From the NCBI GenBank assembly GCA_019009955.1, contig CM032230.1:30496501-30560500 (forward strand): 64,000 nucleotides of DNA. Reading direction: 5' to 3'. The notes below the pieces were generated by a model, which saw only the letters and a list, made by a program, of their open reading frames with translations, made no database searches and was not told where the DNA came from. The DNA is from Riptortus pedestris. Lineage: Eukaryota; Arthropoda; Insecta; Hemiptera; Alydidae. Position numbers and translations under genes: made by a program. Shown one piece after another: positions 56,181 through 64,000 of the stretch (position 1 is its first letter; each line of letters starts with the position of its first letter).

Positions 56181-57655
56181 TAGACAAGGGATGTCGGACA
56201 AACAGCAGGAATGTTCCACTAACTCGGAACATAATAAACAACAATGGATTACTGTTCACATCTGCTGTATACACAGTACATCCAACCTAACCACCTAATT
56301 GCTCATTGGACATGCTCAATATTCCTTTATGTCAAAACTAATCACTTCCACTAGTACATACCTGCAATTTCAGGACTTCTTATATACATAGAACTACCAA
56401 TATACATCTAATCGTATTAAGGTATACGATGAAGCATAGAATATTAGTAAAATATGGAGAATTCCCACATTTATCATACTTTCATATTCCTATTGAATTA
56501 AATAAACAGAATGTTTTGTAGCATTTCATTTGAAATGATTTCGTTTAAATCCATCAAATCGAAAAATGTAATAGAACATAATTTATATATATTTTCATGC
56601 TGAACAAATAAGACCTATACAATTTTTCTGTATCTAATGCGTACAGATAAAATAAGATTTTTTTTTTTTTTTGTTTTCGCCGCATCCCCGTCTAGCCCCC
56701 ATTCCTTTCCCTTCGTCCATTTCGATCGAGAAGGCAACTAAGGGTTTCGAGAACTAGACATTACTAGAATCCGAAATATGAAATACCAACATTCTATGGC
56801 TAACCGTTTTTGAGTTATGAGAGAGAACTTCATGCGCCGAAACTAGTTAAATGTGGGGCTGCGTAAATTAAGCAGATTTTTATACGCTTAATATTTTGGT
56901 TGCGAAAAATGCAAAGAACGAAAATTATAGTTCATCAATAAAGTGGCTCAAAGAGAATACCTATCACTGGTAAACATTTTGGATTACAACAGTGAATATA
57001 AAGTTAATGATGTGTTTCTGTTTCTTCTCAAAAGTTTGTTAAAGTTAACAGTATAAAGGAAAGACTTTTATTATTTTTATGGGGGTACTTAAACGACAAT
57101 AATCGGCACATTATTTATTATATGTAATAATACTTATTACTAGTATTCTGTTTGTCATAAATCATATAGAAGAATTATGTTAATTTGATATATCAGAAAA
57201 CTAAATGAAAAGAATTTTATCATACTATTTCGTTGAATCCTATGATGGGGCAAACGTATTTATTTGGCAGGAAACTAGATTTTTATGTCCTCATGAAGAA
57301 TAGTAAGTTGGTCAATAAGCGTAAAACAATATCACTGCAATTTCACGAAAAAAAAAAAGCTTTACAACACACAAAGTTCACGATGAATCAGAGCTTAGTC
57401 GAACAAATATTTATATCACAACGGGAAACCATTATGAATTCAATTCGTCAAATTTCCACATTTTACTTCTCGTGTATCAAAGATGAATGACTACAGTTAT
57501 TTTACAAGTTATACATCTCTGTTATATGAAAAAAATAACGATTTCTCCATAATTTAATCCAATCAATAAACCGTAAACAATTCATATGTGTACCTGCTAA
57601 CGGCGGGTAGTTTTATATAAATTAAGAAGTTCACATCTTTACATTTCATAAGTAG
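56181..57655. other. Unassigned stretch with HINE scrap
   Basis: A HINE 5' scrap near 56850-56885 ('ggggctgcgtaaattaagcag'). An 85-codon frame (57233-57490) has no known motif and is not called. Confidence 0.4.
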
Positions 57656-57660
57656 AAGAA

Positions 57661-57974
57661 TAAAGTCCGTCACGCAGGAGCTAAGTAAACTAAGCTTATT
57701 TACCCACCAGTGTCACGTAATTAAATATATCTCAAAACGTAAAAGCTTAATGAGACCAATATTTGATATTTAAGCTTCGAAAAAGTGCTTCATAATATAA
57801 AAGCTTATTATTAATATGACATGAACAGAAGTGGGGGTTTACTGAGGGCTAAAAACTAAACAAAAGTAAATATCTCGGTTAATAATCAAGATAGTGAAAA
57901 AATAAATAATTGATAACAACATTTATATAACATTACGTTTTCAATAAGATTGGTTCTTTAAAATTTGCCGATCC

Positions 57975-57985
<11 letters not shown>
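57661..57985 (+). mobile_element. HINE-like element, left half of an interrupted copy
   Basis: 5' AGTCCGTCACGCAGGAGC, then 'tatctcggttaataatcaag' and 'aataagattggttcttt', stopping where the (TA)n begins (57980-58046). The corresponding 3' end is probably 61450-61570, on the far side of the Helitron_A insertion. Confidence 0.7.
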
Positions 57986-58036
<51 letters not shown>

Positions 58037-58370
58037 TATATATAAATATTAGCTCAAATACCCAGCTTCGCCCGGGAATTGATTTGAGGCTGAATGATGA
58101 TGGTATTTTTGCACAATATTTTGACATTTACCCGTCCCAGTGTTTAGGTTTAGTACCCGTTGTTGGCATTTGTTAATAATAAAATTAATTTTTTATGTAA
58201 GTCTTCACTGTCCTCCAAATTGTCATATTTCCCGTCTCCTGTGCATTATGCATAGATTTTAGTTATTAAGGACAAAATATTAAAATAGATTGAATTAATT
58301 TTTCTATAATATAATATTTCTACGCAAATTACTTTCTCCACACATTGTTCCTGCAGAAATGTATAATACA

Positions 58371-58650
58371 AAAGTTAATCTAAATATCAAAGTAAACAAC
58401 TTTTGTTATGTGAATGTTTGTCAAAAATCAAATAGACAACGAAATATCCCGAATTTTTATTTCCGGCCTCCGTTATAACCCCCACTCCCATTCTAAGCTA
58501 AAAATTTTAATATAGCTAATAATCATGGAAGAATTAATGCTAATCGACATACCAAGTTTTTTTAAGTTCGGTTTAATCGTTAGCGCCGAATGAAATAGTT
58601 GACTCCCGCTTTAGCTTATAGTGTAAATCTCGTTTATTCTTTGTTAAATG
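58371..58650 (-). repeat. Helitron_A internal unit, near-identical to 60078-60357
   Basis: Differs from the unit at 60078 by about one base (GTGTAAATCTC versus GTGTATATCTC). The other units differ much more. Confidence 0.85.
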
Positions 58651-58651
58651 A

Positions 58652-59290
58652 CAAAAAGTCCGTCACGCAGGGGCTGCGTAAACTAAGCAGATTTCCCACG
58701 TGAAGTTTCACAGTCGAGAAATCTGCCCAATAACAACTGTAGTGTAAGGGGTCTCTAAACCTATTCACGAGGGACGAATAGTTTAGAGAAACGGCCGCCA
58801 GAGCTCTCGGCGGAAAGTCCCGAACATAGCACCTCCTGCCGACCACGCACAGAATACAAATGAAAATATCTCCGTTAATATTCAAGATACAAAATAAATG
58901 TATAGAAGAATATTTATAGGAAATTTATTTTGCAATAAGATTAATTCTATACAAATTTTCGATTTGATGAATAATAACGGAGATATTTTGTATTTTCAAA
59001 AATTCCCCCTCTAAATCCCACCTACCACTTGTCAGATTTCACCCATTAACGAACTTAATCTTTCTTTTTACATAAAACGATTAAATTCCGAGTTTGGTGA
59101 CGATCAAACAAAAATTGCGACCGCTAGAGCGTTAACAGACAAATATATATATATATATATCATTTTGAACGGACCTCTTTTTTGTCATCTCCTGGGTAGG
59201 ATCGATGGACATTTGAAGAAATTTTTCGAAACTCGAGTCATGAGTACGACCTCAATAGCTGAGTTCCCTTTAGGGGGGAAATCTGCTAAA
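58652..59290 (+). mobile_element. HINE-like element, nested, first
   Basis: Full length: AGTCCGTCACGCAGG hairpin, 'ctattcacgagggacgaatag', C-rich tract, 'gaccgctagagcgttaacag', short TA core (59146-59160), 3' end with GGGGGGAAATCTGCTAAAA (palindrome broken by extra Gs). Confidence 0.9.
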
Positions 59291-59352
59291 AATAAGGAAC
59301 CTTGAGACGGACTTCTGCGTAATCAACAGACATTTATCAGTCACACCACAAA

Positions 59353-60074
59353 AAAGTCCGTCACGCAGGGGCTGCGTAAACTAAGCAGATTTCCCACGTG
59401 AAGTTTTACAATGGAGAAATCTGCTTAATAACAACTGTAGTAGTAAGAAACCTCTAAACCTAAAAAACATTATTTAGGGCGTAATAACCCAGTAGTTTCT
59501 AACAGTTAACATAACCTCTAAACCGATTCACGAGGGACGATAGTTATGGAAACGGCCGCCAGAGCTCTCGTCGGAAAATCCGAACATAGCCTATTGGTGA
59601 CACGCAGAATACAAATGCAAATATCTCGGTTAATATTCAAGATAGAGAATTAATATATAGAACAATATTTATAGTAAATTTAATTTGCAATAAGATTGGT
59701 TCTATACAATCTTTTGATCCGACGTATAGTAACGGAGATATTTCGAATTTTCGAAAATCCTCCCCTCTAAACCCCCCTCCCACTGGTCCGATTTCAGCCG
59801 TTAACGAACTTGATCTTTCTTTTTACATAAAACGCTTAAATATGAAGTTTGGTAAGGATCAAACAAAAATTGCGACCGCTAGAGCGGTAACAGACAAATA
59901 TATAGATAGATATATATATATATATATATAGATATATATATATACAGTTTTGAACGGACCTCATTTTCGTCATCTACTAGGTAGGATCGATGGACATTTG
60001 AAGAAAAAAGTCGAAAATTCCGTCATGAGTACAACCTCAATAGCTGATTTCCCTTAAGGGAAATCTGCTAAAAC
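59353..60074 (+). mobile_element. HINE-like element, nested, second
   Basis: Full length and well preserved: both hairpins, intact ACCGCTAGAGCGGT (59875-59888), (TA)n/(GATA) core 59901-59945, perfect terminal palindrome. Same subfamily as 52254-53033. A roughly 60-bp unique spacer separates it from the first nested copy. Confidence 0.92.
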
Positions 60075-60077
60075 GAA

Positions 60078-60357
60078 TATGACAAAAGTTAATCTAAATA
60101 TCAAAGTAAACAACTTTTGTTATGTGAATGTTTGTCAAAAATCAAATAGACAACGAAATATCCCGAATTTTTATTTCCGGCCTCCGTTATAACCCCCACT
60201 CCCATTCTAAGCTAAAAATTTTAATATAGCTAATAATCATGGAAGAATTAATGCTAATCGACATACCAAGTTTTTTTAAGTTCGGTTTAATCGTTAGCGC
60301 CGAATGAAATAGTTGACTCCCGCTTTAGCTTATAGTGTATATCTCGTTTATTCTTTG
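60078..60357 (-). repeat. Helitron_A internal unit, twin of 58371-58650
   Basis: Starts right after the HINE 3' end. The unit boundary 'aaatgacaaaaacgaatatg' seen at 60361 is exactly the site that the HINE pair split at 58650/60075. Confidence 0.85.
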
Positions 60358-61320
60358 TTAAATGACAAAAACGAATATGACAAAAGTTAATCTGAATAAT
60401 AAAATAAACAACTTTTGTTATGTGCATGTTTGTCGAAAAAACAATAGGAAACGAAATATCACTACTGTTAATTTCAGGCCCCCCTTACAAACCCCACTCC
60501 TGTTCGTCCCTAGAAATGTTGGTATGGCTTATTATAATTAAGGCGTCTACACTAATAAACATACCGAGTTTTATTTCGTACGGTTGATTCTTTTGTGCCA
60601 AATAAAAATGTTGACTCCCGCTATAATTTTTAGCGTATAACTTATTTATATTTAGGTATACGACGAATGTGTATATAACAAAAATTACTCTAAATAACAA
60701 AATAAACCACTTTTGTTATGTTTATATTTCCCAAAAAACCAATAGGAAACGAAATACCGCTATATTTAATTTCAGGCCTCCCTTACAACCCTCACTCCTG
60801 CCCGTCCCTAGAAATGTTGGTATGACTTGTTATAATGAAGTTGTTAGTTCTAATACACGTACCGAGTTTTATTTAGTTCGGTTGATTCTTTTGTGCCAAA
60901 TAAAATTGTTGACTCCCGCTATAATTAATAGCGTATAACTTATTTAAATTTTGGTATACGACGAAAGTGTATATAACAAAAGTTACTCTAAATAACAAAA
61001 TAAATAACTTTTGTTATGTGCATTTTTGCTGAAAAACCAATAGAAATGAAATATCGCGATTTTTCATTTCAGGTCTTCCTTATAACCCCTACTCCTGTTC
61101 GTGTCAGAGAATACTAGTATAGCCTATAGTCTAAGTTGGGTTAGTAGTAATATACATATCAAGTTCCATAAAATTCGGTTCAGCCGTTTTTGCGTGAAAA
61201 GGTAACAAACAAACAAACATACACGATAGAAACAAAATGCAGTTATGGTGTCTATGACATGTGAAACGAAAAGTTATCGTGAAATTTCGCGGAAAAAATC
61301 AATGTACAGACAGAGGTTAC

Positions 61321-61366
<46 letters not shown>

Positions 61367-61375
61367 TCATATATA

Positions 61376-61440
61376 TCTGTTAACGCTCTAGGGGTCTTAA
61401 ATATTGTTTAATCGTTACCATACTTGATATATATAGTTTC
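61376..61440 (-). mobile_element. HINE-like core-flank scrap
   Basis: 'tctgttaacgctctagggg' and 'gtttaatcgttaccatacttg': the sequence beside a TA core, in reverse. Confidence 0.5.
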
Positions 61441-61449
61441 AATGTTGAA

Positions 61450-61570
61450 ACTACAACAACGACCTTTGTCATCCCCTGGGTAGGATCGATGGACATTTGA
61501 AGAAATATTTCGAAAACCGCATTATGAGTACCTCAATAACTGATTTTCCTTAAGTGTAGTCTGCTAAAAC
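61450..61570 (+). mobile_element. HINE-like 3' end, probable partner of 57661-57985
   Basis: 'tgtcatcccctgggtaggatcg', 'atttcgaaaaccgcattatg', then a worn end ('gattttccttaagtgtagtc', TGCTAAAAC). Confidence 0.65.
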
Positions 61571-61769
61571 GATTTATTTATAATATGAAAGGTAATCTAT
61601 CAAGGAGTTTTGTAATGATTTGACATTTTATATGTTCTTAGATTGTAAAAATATCTCATAAATCAAATCGTAACTTCTCCAATTATAACAATAAGAAGGC
61701 TGATATATTTCAACGCGGCTCTAAAAGTAAGAAGTCGATTTGGATTACTGTGTATTGCGGGATGAAGGG

Positions 61770-61990
61770 GAATGAAAGAGCTCTTGGAGAGTGGTGCGCT
61801 CTGGTAAGCTGGGAAGACATTAATTCTACAGAGGCCAAGGGACGGAGCCATTACAGTCCGGCCCAGTCCTTAGCACCTTTTTATTTACACCTCTCTCTGC
61901 ACTCCACATCCTTTCCACCGCCTATTTAACACTTTCACTTAAGTCCTTCCTCGCTTTCCTCTTCACCGAGGATTGGACTCATAATTTAGC
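61770..61990. repeat. Diverged repeat shared with 41200-41430
   Basis: Same landmarks in the same order as at 41.2 kb. A minus frame reads C-R-I-N-V-F-P-A-Y-Q-S-A-P but is short. Confidence 0.35.
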
Positions 61991-63119
61991 ACTGCACTTC
62001 AACCACATTTTCTTTTCTCCTTGTCCTATTCACGCTCAGAAATACTTACCTTCTCTAGGCTTTCCTTCCATTTAAAAAAAAAGAATAATGTGTGGTACAC
62101 ATTATGGTTTAAATATTTCTATGAGTCCTCTTTTCTTTTGCGAAATTCAAAACACTTAAAATTCCAATTACTTTTCTGCACTAAAAGATTTCTAGAAAAT
62201 AAGAAGTAAAACAACTTTTTTAATCCTTCTCATTTATCAAATAAAGAACATAAATTAGGTTATTAATATGTTATTTAAATCCTTTTCACTTCCTTGTAGG
62301 AAGTATCTTCATTGGGAAAATTAAAACAAATTTTGACTAGTTTTGCTGTGACGTCTGCATCTCGAAAAAATCAAAAGGGGCTAACCTTGGAATGTTGAAC
62401 TTCAATATTTCAGTTTGCTGTAACTTGCACCTCCCTTTTTGATCGAGATTGGCTAAGAGGGTGAGCGGGGGAGGGGGAGGGCGGAAATAAAAATTGTAAA
62501 TGTCTCCGTATGTATTGGAAATACAAACATTTCATAAGAATTTTTTATTTTAATTATGAAAAGATCTATAAATATTGTTCTTTGGCTTTTTCGACCCCAT
62601 GGAGATACTCTACATTATTTTCAATTCAATTTAAATGAAGATCAGCTAAACATTTTGTATATTTATTTTATACGATTACAAGGAAGCCATGTGGTGCCCA
62701 CAACAATTTTTTTCAAAATAAATAAAAACGAATGCCGATGTCGTTTAAACAAATGCTTGTTTTCCTATGAAACTGAATTAACTCATTCATGTCCAATCAA
62801 TCAAATGTTGGCGAGGACAGAGTGTGGGTGTGTGTGTGTGAGAGAGAGAGAGAGATTAGCAGTAATGGTTTAATTTACCTTACAGAACATCGTTTAGAAA
62901 CCTTCATAGTCACCCCTAGTGAGTTTCCTTAATAAAAATTTAATGATCCTCCACAGTTGTAGACTACCTCTTCATTCACGTAACTTGTTTTTCCTCATTC
63001 GTACTATGTATGTAGTTTTATCTCATTCGTGCCACTATTTCGCTTGTCCAATAGACTCCGCTGGTCGTGAATTATCACAGTGTACGGCGTTTAACACATG
63101 GATACCACAAAAATGTTTA
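61991..63119. other. Unassigned stretch
   Basis: Contains a G-rich patch (62462-62485) and a (TG)n(AG)n run (62823-62855). No supported gene. The 105-codon frame at 62556-62873 crosses the microsatellite and is not credible. Confidence 0.4.
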
Positions 63120-63470
63120 CTAAGTATTTCGTATGGAGCGAATGTTGGGCTCTCCACAAGATGTATACTAGATTGGAAGCGATAGAAATGTGCATCTGGC
63201 GTAGAATCACTGGATCAAGTTGGACCCAAAAAAATCCAAAGTTCTACATGAGGTAAGTGAAACCAATAGGAGTGAAACTTCTTGGGAATATCATACGGTT
63301 CAACGACTTCAACACAAGCATATTTGAAGGAATGATCCTTGGGTATCGGTGAAGAGTGAAGTCTAGAAAATCCTATTCTGAAGACATGAAACATATGGAA
63401 TTCAGCGTGTGTAATATAAAAAGATCAGCTTCTGAAAGAACACAGGCTTTAGATCTTGATTATCATTAGT
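63120..63470 (+). pseudogene. LINE reverse transcriptase C-terminal relic
   Basis: A single frame with stops near 63256 and 63349 reads Y-F-V-W-S-E-C-W-A-L, R-L-E-A-I-E-M-C-I-W-R-R-I-T-G-S-S-W, then L-L-G-N-I-I-R-F-N and I-F-E-G-M-I-L-G, R-K-S-Y-S-E-D-M and K-R-S-A-S-E-R. This is the usual order of endonuclease-reverse-transcriptase LINE tails (L-E-A-x-E-M-W-x-W-R-R ... H-x-x-R-x-N ... I-x-E-G-K-I-x-G-K-R). The frame is kept but nonsense codons make it dead. Confidence 0.65.
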
Positions 63471-64000
63471 CCATTACAGAGATATTTCCAAACTTTGTCC
63501 AATTGTTCATTGGTCTATATCTCGGAGCACAATGAGTTCCTTCAAAAAAAAAAAAGTATATTCCCTTGAGATTATAGACCTTTGATATCTTTTCCCACCC
63601 GAGAATAGAGGGTTGATCAAATTTGTAGTCTGCATACTCATACTACCTAATAGCTATCTAGTAACTCTAGCCTTGAGTGAAATTATCTTCATAATGGAGA
63701 TAACGACAAACCTTTTTTGGGTTTGGACATTATGTCGTTATTAGAGGTTATTTTCACGTCCCCGTGAAAATCAGTACTACCCGTTGAACAGGATCAATTA
63801 CCAGGTGTAATCGGTATATATTTCAAAGTGTTTAACTCTGTCTGACCATTATTGTTTGCAGGTGACATCTTCCTCGCCAAGTGTATATAGCCCAGAGGAT
63901 GCAAAATACCCTATATTTACGAATTTTCATATGCCTCTGATTGCATATATTTTTTATATTTTTTTTTAGTAGACTACTGTGTAAGTATATGTTATTTAAC
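63471..64000. other. Unassigned stretch to window end
   Basis: A possible continuation of LINE trailer sequence. Nothing specific recognised. Confidence 0.4.

Larger units (their letters stand above)
58049..61330 (-). mobile_element. Helitron_A copy 3, carrying two nested HINEs
   Basis: The 3' end at left in reverse: TTAG (58049-58052), 'ctcaaata', hairpin CCCAGCTTCGCCCGGG. Internal units of about 297 bp begin at about 58366, 60075, 60366, 60660 and 60958. The 5' end near 61325 ('cagaggttacaattttata') meets (TA)n (61327-61361). Without the nested HINEs the element would be about 1.9 kb. No replication protein is encoded. Confidence 0.78.

Noticed and set aside
57233..57490. 85-codon plus frame
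   Set aside because: No recognisable motif, no splice or promoter context.
62556..62873. 105-codon plus frame
   Set aside because: Ends inside a (TG)n(AG)n run and has no family signature.

Overview
The window looks like AT-rich intergenic DNA from an arthropod, most likely an insect, built almost entirely of transposable elements and tandem repeats. The assignment rests on the element set: LINE fragments with Jockey-type C-termini, a tRNA-derived SINE, Helitrons with a CTAG terminus, Penelope-like remnants, LTRs, and a transposase-like protein of a type common in arthropod genomes. I found no intact host gene, rRNA or tRNA gene. The species cannot be named from the sequence.

The dominant family, called HINE-like here, has about 25 full or partial copies on both strands. 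One end carries TCCGTCACGCAGG followed by a small hairpin. The middle carries a conserved C-rich tract, the palindrome ACCGCTAGAGCGGT and a (TA)n block. The other end is a 20-bp palindrome followed by TGCTAA. There are no terminal inverted repeats, but there is a subterminal inverted repeat, which fits a non-autonomous Helentron-like element. A second family, Helitron_A (about 1.2, 30.9 and 58.0 kb), ends in a hairpin plus CTAG or CTAA, contains units of about 297 bp, and sits in TA-rich DNA.

Layout: 0-3 kb HINE and Helitron_A; 3.2-5.5 kb a 49-bp satellite; 6-11 kb HINE copies and small duplications; 11.9-15.5 kb a 39-bp minisatellite with higher-order structure; 16-28 kb decayed gene fragments (a cysteine-rich orphan family, LINE reverse transcriptase), five SINE copies or fragments and short hammerhead-like motifs; 29-33.6 kb a solo LTR, a Penelope-like relic, Helitron_A and two LINE tails; 34-46 kb HINE copies, an LTR fragment, a 542-bp tandem duplication with a fold-back element and a second old duplication; 46.5-50 kb a HINE interrupted by a 2.4-kb DNA transposon; 50.6-55.8 kb an LTR, more HINE copies and a GC-richer candidate promoter/exon; 55.8-64 kb LINE relics and a three-level nest (HINE containing Helitron_A containing two HINEs).

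The best coding feature is a minus-strand transposase-like protein at 46.8-48.7 kb. It lies inside an element with 30-bp near-perfect terminal inverted repeats and a possible ATAT target duplication. Its frame is open except for one TAG. It has the RNase H-like layout of proteins usually left as uncharacterised, DUF7869-type in my judgement, and is the strongest candidate here for an under-described mobile system.
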